Notes under the pieces: generated by a model
Seen by the model: the letters and a program-made list of their open reading frames with translations, nothing else
The model's database searches: none
What the model was told of the DNA's origin: nothing
In this document: positions 1 through 8,334 of the stretch, piece after piece
Numbering within the stretch: the stretch's first letter is position 1
Layout of the letters: every line of letters begins with the position of its first letter
Assembly: GCA_021774335.1 (NCBI GenBank)
Contig: JAJFJD010000008.1
Span: 62,001-126,000 of the forward strand
Source of the DNA: Alphaproteobacteria bacterium
GTDB taxonomy: Bacteria > Pseudomonadota > Alphaproteobacteria > UBA8366
Direction of reading: 5' to 3'
DNA length: 64,000 nt
Made by a program: the position numbers and the translations under genes

Positions 1-184
1 CGGGCACCCCGCCGCGCTCTCGGGCCAGTTCCCGGATGATCGCCGCCGAGGCGATCTGCGTCCCGGCGCCGGCACTGGCGAGGGTGCTGGCGACCATCAT
101 CGACGCGTAGTCGACAGTTTGCGCCGGAAGATCGTCATAGGTCGTGTCTGTGAGAAACTCGGCCAAGGTGCGGGCAATGGTCAT
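1..184 (-). CDS. MmgE/PrpD family protein, N-terminal fragment (cut by window edge)
   Basis: The open frame starts at an ATG at 184 on the minus strand and runs off the left edge, giving the first 61 residues. The N-terminus (TLAEFLTDTTYDDLP near residues 6-20, then an alanine-rich helix ending in RELARERGG) resembles the start of MmgE/PrpD proteins, the family of 2-methylcitrate dehydratase and related dehydratases/epimerases. No catalytic region is visible, so the substrate is unknown. It is divergent from the alpha/beta hydrolase at 340 and shares a 155-bp control region with it. The family call rests on N-terminal similarity recalled by eye; completion of the reading frame to the left would decide it. 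Confidence 0.6.
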   Translation of the reverse strand, partial: MTIARTLAEFLTDTTYDDLPAQTVDYASMMVASTLASAGAGTQIASAAIIRELARERGGVP

Positions 185-339
185 GGCAATCCCTTCATGC
201 GTCGGTCGGAAATCGGGGTTTGAATATATTCATTATCTCACGATGGCCCGATTGACGGAAAACCGGCCCATTTGACAGGCTTCGGGATTACGGTGGAATC
301 TGGTTGCAAGAAACGGTCAGAAAGAAATCAGGACGCGTA

Positions 340-1107
340 ATGGATAGAGTGGAAGTTTCCGGGGTCGGGATCGACCTATGGCGAAAGGGCGCCGGCCGGC
401 CGGTGTTGTTCCTGCATTCGGGCGACGGATTCGATCCGGAGGATGAGTTTCTCAATGCGCTGGCGTCCGACCATGAGGTGATCGCACCGTGGCATCCCGG
501 GTTTGGGCATTCCGACATGCCGGAGGGGTGGGTCGGTGTCGATGATCTGGCCTATTTCTATCTCGATCTGATGGATCACCTCGATCTGACCGATGTCGCG
601 CTGATCGGTTCATCTTTCGGCGGATGGATCGCGGCGGAGGTCGCCGTACGCGGCAGCAACCGCTTGAGTCGGCTGGTGCTCATCGACGCGCTCGGCATCA
701 AGGTCGGCGACCGGACGACGCGCGATATCACCGATTTCCACTACACGGACCGGACCGAACTGGAAAAGCTGAAATGGGCCGACCCGGAAGGCCGTCAGCC
801 CGATCTGATGTCCTATGACGACGCAGCGCTGACGGGGGTCGTTCGCTCGCGCGAGGCTTTCACGCATTTCGGCTGGCGGCCCTATATGCACAACCCCGCG
901 CTCGCGCGCTGGCTGCATCGCATCTCGACACCGAGCCTGGTCCTCTGGGGCGCACAGGATGGTATCGTGACGCCGGACTACGGTCGCGCCTACGCGGATC
1001 GCATCCCGGGTGCGCGGTTCGAACCGGTAGCGGATGCAGCCCATTTTCCGCATATCGAGCAGGCGGCGGCGAGCCTGGATATCGTGCGCGGCTTTATCGA
1101 CGGTTAA
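340..1107 (+). CDS. alpha/beta hydrolase
   Basis: A 255-residue alpha/beta-hydrolase-fold enzyme, probably a cytoplasmic esterase or C-C/C-O hydrolase. The nucleophile motif GSSFGG puts the serine at residue 92, the acid is probably Asp207 in GAQDG, and the histidine is His235 in DAAHFPH. The oxyanion region follows LFLHSGDG near 24-30. The ATG at 340 is preferred to the in-frame TTG at 304 because AGGA lies about 7 nt upstream and the fold starts right after it. The LLM oxidoreductase gene follows after 13 nt, so the two are probably co-transcribed with the TauD-like gene. The substrate is not deducible. Confidence 0.85.
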   Translation: MDRVEVSGVGIDLWRKGAGRPVLFLHSGDGFDPEDEFLNALASDHEVIAPWHPGFGHSDMPEGWVGVDDLAYFYLDLMDHLDLTDVALIGSSFGGWIAAEVAVRGSNRLSRLVLIDALGIKVGDRTTRDITDFHYTDRTELEKLKWADPEGRQPDLMSYDDAALTGVVRSREAFTHFGWRPYMHNPALARWLHRISTPSLVLWGAQDGIVTPDYGRAYADRIPGARFEPVADAAHFPHIEQAAASLDIVRGFIDG

Positions 1108-1120
1108 GGGAGATTACTTG

Positions 1121-2308
1121 ATGCGGGTCTATCATTTTTCCGAGTTGCCCTATCCCGACGTTTGGGACGGCCGGGAGTCGCTGCGGGTCAACATCCCGAA
1201 TTCGCTCTACGATCCCGAGGTCGGGGCCGACCTGTACGAGCGCTTCTTCGACGAGTGGCAACTCTGCGACGAGCTTGGTCTCGACATCATGGTCAACGAG
1301 CATCATTCCACGGCGACATGCGTCAATCCGGCTTGCACGGTGCCGCTCGCCATTCTGGCGCGGATTACCAAGAAATCCCGCCTGTTGGCGCTCGGTGTGC
1401 CCATCGCGAACCGGCCTAATCCGGTCCGGGTGGCGGAGGAGCTGGCGATGATCGACGTCATCTCGCGCGGCCGTCTCGATATGGGGCTGGTGCGTGGCGC
1501 GCCCTACGAAATTCCGCCGACCAACGCGAAGCCGGTGGGCCAGATGGAGCGCTTCTGGGAAGCGCATGATCTGGTGCTCAAGGCGATGACGACGCGCGAC
1601 GGGCCGTTCAGTTGGGAAAGCGAGAATTATCACTACCGGCAGGTCAACATCTGGCCGCGGCCATTTCAGGACCCGCATCCGCCGGTCTGGGTGACGGCCA
1701 CGAGCCCGAGCAGTGCGCCGCGCATCGCCGAGAACCGGCATGTTATCGCGACGCTGATCTCCGGTGTCATCGCCAAGGACCTGTTCAAGGCCTATCGCGA
1801 AAACGCGCGGGCCGCCGGATGGGAGCCGGGGCTCGACCGCTTCGCCTATTGCGCGGTCGTCGGTGTCGGTGAGACCGAGGAGGAAGGGCTGCGCCGGGCT
1901 GATGAGATCGCCAATTACATCCGTACCAGCCCGCTTGTGGCGAAGCAGTATTCGGTCCCGCCGGGTTACAAGAAGATCCCGGCGGAGATCGCGACCATTC
2001 GGGCCGGGCCCAATGCGGGCAACCGGCCGCTGATCACGCCGGAGGGGCGCAAGATCGACCAGAAGACCGCGTCGGTCGAAGACTTCATCGAGGCCTGCAG
2101 CGTCTTCGCCGGCACGCCCGATCAGGTCTATGATCAGATCGCGCGATTCTACGATCTGACCGGCGGCTTCGGCAGCCTGCTGATGATGGGACAGGGCGGC
2201 AATCTGTCCCACGAGGACACGGTCGCCAACCTGACGCTGTTCTCGAAGGAAGTGTTGCCGCGCCTGCAGGAATTGAAGAACCGGCCGCTCGCCATGACGG
2301 CGGAGTAG
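1121..2308 (+). CDS. LLM class flavin-dependent oxidoreductase (bacterial luciferase-like)
   Basis: A 395-residue luciferase-like monooxygenase family protein, expected to use reduced FMN or F420-type flavin. Family features are NEHHST near residue 60, the RPNPVRVAEELAMIDVISRGRLD segment that begins about residue 103 (typical of LLM proteins), and WPRPFQDPHPPVW around 180-192. The ATG at 1121 has AAGGGAGA about 8 nt upstream; an in-frame ATG at 1034 lies inside the hydrolase gene and is rejected. It lies between an alpha/beta hydrolase and a TauD-type dioxygenase on the same strand, suggesting a three-gene oxidative degradation operon. The substrate is unknown; members attack sulfonates, polyamines, ketones and heterocycles. 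Confidence 0.88.
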   Translation: MRVYHFSELPYPDVWDGRESLRVNIPNSLYDPEVGADLYERFFDEWQLCDELGLDIMVNEHHSTATCVNPACTVPLAILARITKKSRLLALGVPIANRPNPVRVAEELAMIDVISRGRLDMGLVRGAPYEIPPTNAKPVGQMERFWEAHDLVLKAMTTRDGPFSWESENYHYRQVNIWPRPFQDPHPPVWVTATSPSSAPRIAENRHVIATLISGVIAKDLFKAYRENARAAGWEPGLDRFAYCAVVGVGETEEEGLRRADEIANYIRTSPLVAKQYSVPPGYKKIPAEIATIRAGPNAGNRPLITPEGRKIDQKTASVEDFIEACSVFAGTPDQVYDQIARFYDLTGGFGSLLMMGQGGNLSHEDTVANLTLFSKEVLPRLQELKNRPLAMTAE

Positions 2309-2336
2309 GGCAGGTTCCTGGAAACGAGGAAAAGAT

Positions 2337-3206
2337 ATGAACGTCATTCCAACGGGTGCCGCGCTGGGCGCGGAGATTGCCGGCATCGACCTGTCGCAGG
2401 ATGTGTCGGACGCGGATCGGGCATTCATCGTCGACGCCTATACCGACAATCAAGTCCTGTTGTTTCGCGGCCAGTCATTGAGTTTCGACGACCTGTTACG
2501 GCTGCGCGAAGTCTTCGGCCCACCCGGCAAGACCGCGAACCAGCTTCTGGGGCTCGGCCGGAAGGAATACTATCCGGACCAGGTGCCGACCGAGATCACG
2601 ATCATCTCGAATATCAAAGAGGACGACGGCACGCCGCGCGGCAGCCTCGGCGACGGCGAAGCCTATTGGCATACGGACAGTTCGTTCACGAAGGTGCCGA
2701 TCTCCGCGAGCCTGCTGCATGCCATCGAGGTGCCGGACAGCGGCGGCGAGACCGCGTTCCTGAATATGTACCAAGCCTATGACGACATGCCCGACGACCT
2801 TGCCGTGCGGATCGAGGGGAAAACCATCAACCATGCGAAGACGCACACGTCGGATGGCGTGAAGCGGCCAGAATATGAGAACGTGACCGACCCGACGCAG
2901 GCGCCCGGCATTCATCATCCGTCCGTGCGGACACATCCGGTAAGCGGCCGGAAATGCCTCTATCTCGGCCGCCGGATCAATGCCTCGATCGTCGACCTAT
3001 CGCTCGATGAAAGCGAAGCGCTGTTGGATGATATCTGGGCGCATACCTGCCAGGATAAATACGTTTGGGAGCATTGCTGGGCTGTCGGCGACCTGTTGGT
3101 CTGGGATAACCGCTGCACGATGCATCACCGCAACGCCTTCCCGCCCAACTCACGCCGGCTGATGCATAAATCGATCACCGCCGGTGAGCCGTTAATACCG
3201 GCCTAG
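2337..3206 (+). CDS. TauD/TfdA family 2-oxoglutarate/Fe(II)-dependent dioxygenase
   Basis: A 289-residue non-haem iron dioxygenase of the TauD/TfdA family. The iron facial triad is visible as His112 and Asp114 (WHTDSSF) and His263 in WDNRCTMH. The 2-oxoglutarate-binding arginine is expected at Arg273/274 in the SRRLMHK segment. The length is normal for the family. It follows the LLM oxidoreductase by 28 nt with GAGGAAA ahead of the ATG, so it is likely the third gene of the operon starting at 340. Known members hydroxylate taurine, 2,4-D, alkylsulfates or alkylphosphonates; the substrate here cannot be assigned. Confidence 0.9.
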   Translation: MNVIPTGAALGAEIAGIDLSQDVSDADRAFIVDAYTDNQVLLFRGQSLSFDDLLRLREVFGPPGKTANQLLGLGRKEYYPDQVPTEITIISNIKEDDGTPRGSLGDGEAYWHTDSSFTKVPISASLLHAIEVPDSGGETAFLNMYQAYDDMPDDLAVRIEGKTINHAKTHTSDGVKRPEYENVTDPTQAPGIHHPSVRTHPVSGRKCLYLGRRINASIVDLSLDESEALLDDIWAHTCQDKYVWEHCWAVGDLLVWDNRCTMHHRNAFPPNSRRLMHKSITAGEPLIPA

Positions 3207-3212
3207 GGCCGC

Positions 3213-3962
3213 TCAAAAATTCGCGAAGAAATGATCGTCACCGATGCTGTGCCGGCGTGTGAAGCCATGCGTCGTCAGCAGGTTGGACAGGTTTTCTAAC
3301 TGTTCAGGGAAGGATTCGATCTGCAGGAAAACGCGGTTCGCCTTGATCGTTTCGGCCATTCCTTCGACGGCGGCGGCTTCGTGCCCTTCGATGTCGATCT
3401 TGGCGAAGATCGTGCCGTCCTTCAGGTCGATAACATCGTCGATCCGCACGGCCTCGACGCTATCCGTTCCGCCGCTTTCGTCGACGCGCGACTGTCCGGT
3501 CGACGTGTCGGGAAAGAAGGTGAAGCCGACAGGTCCGCCGCGATTCGAAACAGCGTGCGGGTCGACCTCGATCTGGCCCGTCAATCCATTCATCAGAATG
3601 TTCGCGGCGAACTGGTTGCGGTTGCGGGGGTCGGGCTCGAAGGCGACGATCCGCTTCGCGTGGCCGGCCATCGCGGCGCGGATGCTGTAGAGGCCGATAT
3701 TCGCACCGATGTCGAGGAACAGGTCGCAGCGGTGTTCGCGCATCGCCGTCGTCAGGTAAGCGGTTTGCTCCGGTTCATAGTCGCGGTAGAAGGCGATCTG
3801 TCGGTCGACGAAATTGCGGTGATTCAGTAGGAACAGTGCGCCGTTCGAGCGGACGACCGCGAAGCCGTCCTTCCAGAATATCTCCGCCCATCGTTTCCGA
3901 AGGCTCGGATAGAGCCGTTTCAGAATAGGCAGCTTCAGGATGGTTTCGGTGAGTCCTGGCAT
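3213..3962 (-). CDS. FkbM family methyltransferase
   Basis: A 249-residue SAM-dependent O-methyltransferase of the FkbM type. The SAM motif DIGANIGLYS is at residues 84-93, the acidic loop FEPDP at 108-112 and the KIDIEGHE motif at 188-195, all characteristic of the family. Members commonly methylate sugar or polyketide hydroxyls. The gene lies 33 nt downstream of the TIM-barrel isomerase on the same strand and converges with the TauD-like gene, with only 6 nt between their stops. No glycan or polyketide genes are nearby, so its acceptor is unknown. Confidence 0.88.
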   Translation of the reverse strand: MPGLTETILKLPILKRLYPSLRKRWAEIFWKDGFAVVRSNGALFLLNHRNFVDRQIAFYRDYEPEQTAYLTTAMREHRCDLFLDIGANIGLYSIRAAMAGHAKRIVAFEPDPRNRNQFAANILMNGLTGQIEVDPHAVSNRGGPVGFTFFPDTSTGQSRVDESGGTDSVEAVRIDDVIDLKDGTIFAKIDIEGHEAAAVEGMAETIKANRVFLQIESFPEQLENLSNLLTTHGFTRRHSIGDDHFFANF

Positions 3963-3995
3963 GACGGATGAAGCGGGCGCGGCCTGTCGTGCGGC

Positions 3996-4985
3996 CTATG
4001 CCGCCCGGAGTGTTTCCCATTCGGCGCGCATCCATTCCACGCAGGCGACGGCCTGATCGAACAGCGAGTATTTGCAGCCTTCGCCGTAGTCGGGGCCAGG
4101 GATAAATTCGGTCGAGATTTGGCCGAGTTTGCCGTTGGGATCCTTCGCATGGTGGCGCAGCAGGATGCGGATGCCTTCCTTCCACGGCTCCAGCAGGCTT
4201 TCGTCCCAGTCGGCGTGATACTCGCCCGGGGCCGGTTCCTTGAACGGATACTGAATGCCGCGACCGACCGAGCCGTCGGGATGCTTGCCGGTGATGTTCT
4301 TCGGGTTGTTGGGTATTGCGGCGCGGGCGTGGCAATGGCGAATCCAGCCGGCATCGGTCCATTCCTGAATCACGTTGCCGGGCGCGAAGGGGTCGAGGAC
4401 CAGTTTGCCGGACGCGATCTTGGCGGCGGTTTCGAAGATTTCCTGCTCGCCGGGGTTATCCATTTTGAAGATCACATGGCTGTGGTCGAGGGTGATGTTG
4501 AATTCGACGCCCGCGGCCTCGACCATGCGGCCGACCTTGGAAACTCTGGGGAAATCCTCGGACCACATATTCACATGGACCTCGAAGCAGGGCGTGCAGC
4601 CGTATTTGTCGCCCAGCTCAGCAGCATGCAGGTAGGCGGCCGTGACCTCTTCGTCGGTCACCACATGGCCGTCAGCGTGGTTTAGCTTGATCTGGGTATT
4701 GTGCACCAGCGAGCCGAGGTCGCGGCCGGTCTGCAGATTCTTCTCCAGCAGGGCCTCGTCGGCGCCCAGGCTGTAGAACCACCCGCCGGCGCGGACCGGT
4801 AGGCCGTATTTTTCGCTGGATTTATGGAAGTCGTCGACCTGGTCCGGGTCCGGCGTCTTGTCGATATAATCGAAGACGCCGGCGTCCTTCACCATCGCAA
4901 AGCGCGTGTCCACGTCGGGCATCGGGTCGGCATGCGTATGCTTGATCCCGTTGGTCTGAATGCCGAAGAAAAGCTCGTTCCCCAT
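3996..4985 (-). CDS. sugar phosphate isomerase/epimerase-like TIM-barrel protein
   Basis: A 329-residue protein of the AP-endonuclease-2/xylose-isomerase-like TIM barrel family. Likely metal ligands occur at the ends of strands: CFEVHVNMW, TLDHSHV, HCHARAA and STEFIPG. The start ATG at 4985 is preceded by GGGGAGA at ideal distance; the open frame extends further upstream but without a convincing site. Such proteins isomerise or epimerise sugars or hydroxy acids, or act as dioxygenase-like barrels. It is co-directional with the FkbM gene and divergent from the TctB-TctA-TctC transporter operon, which fits a role in metabolism of an imported compound. No substrate can be named. Confidence 0.75.
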   Translation of the reverse strand: MGNELFFGIQTNGIKHTHADPMPDVDTRFAMVKDAGVFDYIDKTPDPDQVDDFHKSSEKYGLPVRAGGWFYSLGADEALLEKNLQTGRDLGSLVHNTQIKLNHADGHVVTDEEVTAAYLHAAELGDKYGCTPCFEVHVNMWSEDFPRVSKVGRMVEAAGVEFNITLDHSHVIFKMDNPGEQEIFETAAKIASGKLVLDPFAPGNVIQEWTDAGWIRHCHARAAIPNNPKNITGKHPDGSVGRGIQYPFKEPAPGEYHADWDESLLEPWKEGIRILLRHHAKDPNGKLGQISTEFIPGPDYGEGCKYSLFDQAVACVEWMRAEWETLRAA

Positions 4986-5239
4986 GTCTCCCCGTCCGGT
5001 CGGTGCACTGGTTTCGTGTTCTTGCCGAAATGATAAATTGCACGGCCCGCGCCATAGTACCGCAGAATCTTGCGAACGGGTGGAGTGAAAGAAAACGTGC
5101 CGCTCCAGCGGAATTCGTCGCGATGTTTCGATTGGTGCTAGGATTGAGACACTCGCCTTATCGGTCTGGGGCATAGACGAATGCAGGGGGCGGTTGTTGG
5201 TATGACCGACTTGCGACCAATGAAATCCGAGAGTGCGTT

Positions 5240-5686
5240 ATGAGACGCGCTGACATCTGCATGGCCACGGGCCTGTTGTTTGTCGGGCTCCTTGTTTTGT
5301 TCGTGATCATTCCGGCGGAAGCCGACGGCGATACGTGGAGCGGTGTTTCGCCGCTGTTCTTTCCGACGCTGATCGTTGCTGGATTCTCGATTGCCTCTGC
5401 GGGGTTGCTGGCGCGGGCGGTTATGCGGCCGGGCGCGTATGACGGCATGGAAGCGCCGATGAAGCTTCAGAATTTCGGATTCTTCCTGCTCGCATGCAGC
5501 ATCATTCTGGCCGCCGTTTTCCTGATCCACGCCGTCGGTTTCGTTTGGGGCGGGCCGGTGCTGGTCATCGCGCTGATGCTGTTCATGGGGGAGCGTAGCC
5601 TGCTTCGGATTGTGCTGATGTCGGTCGTGCCCGTTTTGGTGATTTACTTTTTCGTCACCAAGTTGCTCAACGCGCCACTGCCGTAG
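5240..5686 (+). CDS. tctB: tripartite tricarboxylate transporter, small membrane subunit (TctB family)
   Basis: A 148-residue integral membrane protein with four predicted hydrophobic helices (about residues 11-30, 39-57, 76-96 and the split 104-141 region), matching the TctB family. It is the small membrane subunit of a tripartite tricarboxylate transporter, which imports citrate or other carboxylates driven by an ion gradient. The order TctB, TctA, TctC at 5240-8234 is complete. The gap to TctA is 9 nt, so they are translated from one message. Confidence 0.85.
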   Translation: MRRADICMATGLLFVGLLVLFVIIPAEADGDTWSGVSPLFFPTLIVAGFSIASAGLLARAVMRPGAYDGMEAPMKLQNFGFFLLACSIILAAVFLIHAVGFVWGGPVLVIALMLFMGERSLLRIVLMSVVPVLVIYFFVTKLLNAPLP

Positions 5687-5695
5687 GGGATCGCA

Positions 5696-7225
5696 ATGCT
5701 GGATGCCATGATTGCGACGCTCGGCGATGTTCTGACCATAGAGGTGGTCGCGCATATCGCGCTGGGTGTGTTCATCGGCTATCTGGTCGGCGCGCTGCCG
5801 GGGATGAACCGGGCCACGGCAATTGCCATCGCGCTGCCTTTCACCTTCACAATGTCTCCACTCTCTGCGATTTCCTTCCTGATTGGGATCAACAAGGGCG
5901 GGGCCGCCGGCAGCGCGGTATCGGCAATTCTGATCAACGTGCCGGGCGAGCCGTCATCCGTCGTCACCACGATCGACGGCTATCCACTGACCAAGCAGGG
6001 CAAGTCCCAAAAAGCACTGAAGATGGGGCTCTTCGCGTCGGTGGTCGGCGACGTGCTGGCAACCATCACACTGATCGTCGTCGCCGCACCCCTCGCGAAC
6101 CTCGCGCTTGGGATCGGGCCCGTGGAATTGGCGGCAATCCTGCTTTTCGCGATTACCTTTATCGCGGCCGTCACGGGGCATTCCTTCCTCAAAGGGATCA
6201 TTTCCGGTTTCCTCGGTCTGTTCGTGGCATCGCCCGGCATCGATATCGAGACGGGCATCCCGCGGCTGACCTTCGGGTTTTTCGACCTGTATGACGGCGT
6301 TCCGCTGCTGGCGGTGGCGATCGGTACGCTGGCGCTGTCCGAAATGTTGGTTCAGATCGACAAGGGCTGGCGGGGCAACTATTCGCGGGCGGCGGAGAAG
6401 TTCCCGGACGCGTCCGAGGATGATAGCAAGCTCAGCCTGCGCGAGATTCGCGAGTGCATGCCGACGATCATCAGGTCCAGCACGATCGGCATCGTGTTGG
6501 GGCTGCTGCCGGGGCTCGGCGCCAGCATTTCGTCCTTCCTGTCCTATACCGTCGCTCGGAAGCGGTCGAAACGTCCGGAACTCTTCGGCAAGGGCGCCCT
6601 GGAAGGCGTGGCGACGGCGGAAGCCGCCGACAATGCGACTGTGCCGTCGAGCCTGATTCCCGTGTTCGCCATTGGGGTGCCGGGCAGCCTGTCGACGGCG
6701 CTGCTGATGGGCGCGTTCCTGCTGCATGGATTGACGCCGGGGCCGCTGATCTTCCGGGACGACGCGGCCCTCGTCTACGGCATCTACAACGGCATGATCC
6801 TGGCAGCACTGCTGTTGTTCGTCATCGGGTATGTCGGCCAGAGATTCTTCGCCAGGATCATTCAGGCGCCGGATACGATGATCTCGCCGATCGTCGTGCT
6901 GCTCTGCATAATCGGCGCTTTCGTGGAAGGCGGCGGCATGTTCAGCGTTTATCTGATGCTGTCCTTCGCCTTCGTTGGATATTTCATGAAGAAGTTCGAT
7001 TTCTCGTTCGTAACCTTCCTGGTCGGCTTCATCCTTGGGCCGATGATGGAGCTGAGTTTGCGCCAATCGTTGATTTTGACCGACAATAATGCAGCAAAAC
7101 TGCTCGACCATCCGATCGCCATCGTTTTCCTGCTGCTCGCCGCTTTCTCGATCGTGCGGTTGAGTTCCGTGAACTTGACGCGGTTCGAACCTGAACCGAC
7201 ATCCCCTTCGACTGACCGGGCGTAA
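5696..7225 (+). CDS. tctA: tripartite tricarboxylate transporter permease (TctA family)
   Basis: A 509-residue polytopic permease. The TctA hallmark glycine-rich loops are visible: GALPGMNRATAIAIALPFT near residues 27-45, INKGGAAGSAVSAILINVPG near 67-86, and LPGLGASISSFLSY plus AEAADNA in the second half, reflecting the internal duplication of the family. Length is normal (about 500). It forms the transport channel in the inner membrane and receives substrate from the periplasmic TctC protein encoded 46 nt downstream. The transported organic acid is unknown. Confidence 0.92.
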   Translation: MLDAMIATLGDVLTIEVVAHIALGVFIGYLVGALPGMNRATAIAIALPFTFTMSPLSAISFLIGINKGGAAGSAVSAILINVPGEPSSVVTTIDGYPLTKQGKSQKALKMGLFASVVGDVLATITLIVVAAPLANLALGIGPVELAAILLFAITFIAAVTGHSFLKGIISGFLGLFVASPGIDIETGIPRLTFGFFDLYDGVPLLAVAIGTLALSEMLVQIDKGWRGNYSRAAEKFPDASEDDSKLSLREIRECMPTIIRSSTIGIVLGLLPGLGASISSFLSYTVARKRSKRPELFGKGALEGVATAEAADNATVPSSLIPVFAIGVPGSLSTALLMGAFLLHGLTPGPLIFRDDAALVYGIYNGMILAALLLFVIGYVGQRFFARIIQAPDTMISPIVVLLCIIGAFVEGGGMFSVYLMLSFAFVGYFMKKFDFSFVTFLVGFILGPMMELSLRQSLILTDNNAAKLLDHPIAIVFLLLAAFSIVRLSSVNLTRFEPEPTSPSTDRA

Positions 7226-7271
7226 GCCCGGCCGTAAGAAAAACTGCAACTGACTTGGGAGAACACTGAAA

Positions 7272-8234
7272 ATGAAACGCCCAAACATTGGTTACACTTT
7301 GTTCGGCGCGGCGCTCCTCGGCGCGGCGATAGCCGGACCAACCGCCGCGGTCATGGCGGCCGAATTCCCGACGAAGTCCGTCACGATGATCGTCGCCTAT
7401 CGCGCCGGTGGCGGAACCGACACGCTGGCGCGCGCCGCCGCCGATCCGCTGGGAAAGGTCCTCGGCCAGAAGGTGTTGGTCCAGAACAAGCCCGGTGCGG
7501 GGGGCGGCGTTGCGGCGTTGTACACGTCCAAGACCAAGCCGGACGGCTACACCTTCGTCGTCACGACCTCGACCACCTATACCTTGGAGCCGCAACTGAA
7601 GAAGGTCGCGTATAAGTCTGACGACCTTCGCCATATCGCGGTCATCGGTCAATTTCAGGAAGCGATCTTCACCAAGGCCGGCGCCCCCTTCAAGACGCTG
7701 AAGGATATGATCGCCACCGCGAAAAAAGAGAAGCGGGCACTTAAATACGCGTCGTTTTATCAGCTCGACCGGCTCGTGACCGGCTTCATCGCCGACCGCG
7801 AGGGAATCAAGATCATTCCCGTGCCGGTCAAGGGCGGTGCTGGCGTCATGCCGGCGGTGCTCGGCGGCCATGTCGATTTCGGCTGGTCGGGTGGTTCCTT
7901 TGCGCCGCATGCCCGGGCGGGAACGATCACGATGCTTGGCGCCATGACGAAGGAGCGGCTTGGTCAATTCCCGGACCTGATGAGCATGAAGGATTTCGGC
8001 TATCCAGGTGGCACCGAGGTGTTCATCACCGTGTCCGCGGCAGCCGGTACGCCTGAGCCGGTCGTCAAGAAACTGGCGGCGGGATGGCAGAAGGCCATGA
8101 AGGAAAAGGCCGTCGTCGACATCATGAACAAGCGAAATCAGTTGATCCTGTTCCACGGCCCGGATGTCGTGCAGGACCTGCTGAAGAAGCAGACCGCGAT
8201 GTATGCGGACATGGTGAAGCTGCTGAAGAAGTAG
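7272..8234 (+). CDS. tripartite tricarboxylate transporter substrate-binding protein (TctC/Bug family)
   Basis: A 320-residue periplasmic binding protein. A Sec signal peptide covers about residues 1-30 with likely cleavage after AVMAA. The mature start FPTKSVTMIVAYRAGGGTDTLAR carries the Bug-family motif for binding the proximal carboxylate of the ligand; a second loop is YGAM-like around AVIGQFQ. Bug proteins bind carboxylates such as citrate, malate, aromatic acids or nicotinate. It closes the TctB-TctA-TctC operon and is followed 28 nt later by a strong terminator. Ligand cannot be predicted. Confidence 0.92.
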   Translation: MKRPNIGYTLFGAALLGAAIAGPTAAVMAAEFPTKSVTMIVAYRAGGGTDTLARAAADPLGKVLGQKVLVQNKPGAGGGVAALYTSKTKPDGYTFVVTTSTTYTLEPQLKKVAYKSDDLRHIAVIGQFQEAIFTKAGAPFKTLKDMIATAKKEKRALKYASFYQLDRLVTGFIADREGIKIIPVPVKGGAGVMPAVLGGHVDFGWSGGSFAPHARAGTITMLGAMTKERLGQFPDLMSMKDFGYPGGTEVFITVSAAAGTPEPVVKKLAAGWQKAMKEKAVVDIMNKRNQLILFHGPDVVQDLLKKQTAMYADMVKLLKK

Positions 8235-8262
8235 GCTGCGCTGCAGCGACGTTTAACGAACG

Positions 8263-8302
8263 CCGGGCCGCCCCAGCATTGGGACGGCCCGGTTTCTTTT
8301 TC
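8263..8302 (+). terminator. rho-independent terminator after the TctBAC operon
   Basis: A 13-bp stem with a single mismatch (CCGGGCCGCCCCA pairing with TGGGACGGCCCGG) and a 4-nt loop, followed by TTTCTTTTT on the plus strand. It sits 28 nt after the TctC stop and before the convergent SDR gene, so it ends the transporter transcript. Confidence 0.9.
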
Positions 8303-8334
8303 GAGGTATCGTCGTTCGGAACGGTGACGGCGGT

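Noticed and set aside
1094-2428. 444-codon minus-strand frame opposite the LLM oxidoreductase gene
   Set aside because: It is a long antisense frame caused by high GC content; its product is Arg/His-rich and resembles no protein, while the plus-strand gene has clear family motifs.
5954-7288. 444-codon minus-strand frame opposite TctA
   Set aside because: Antisense of a conserved permease; the composition is unlike a real protein.
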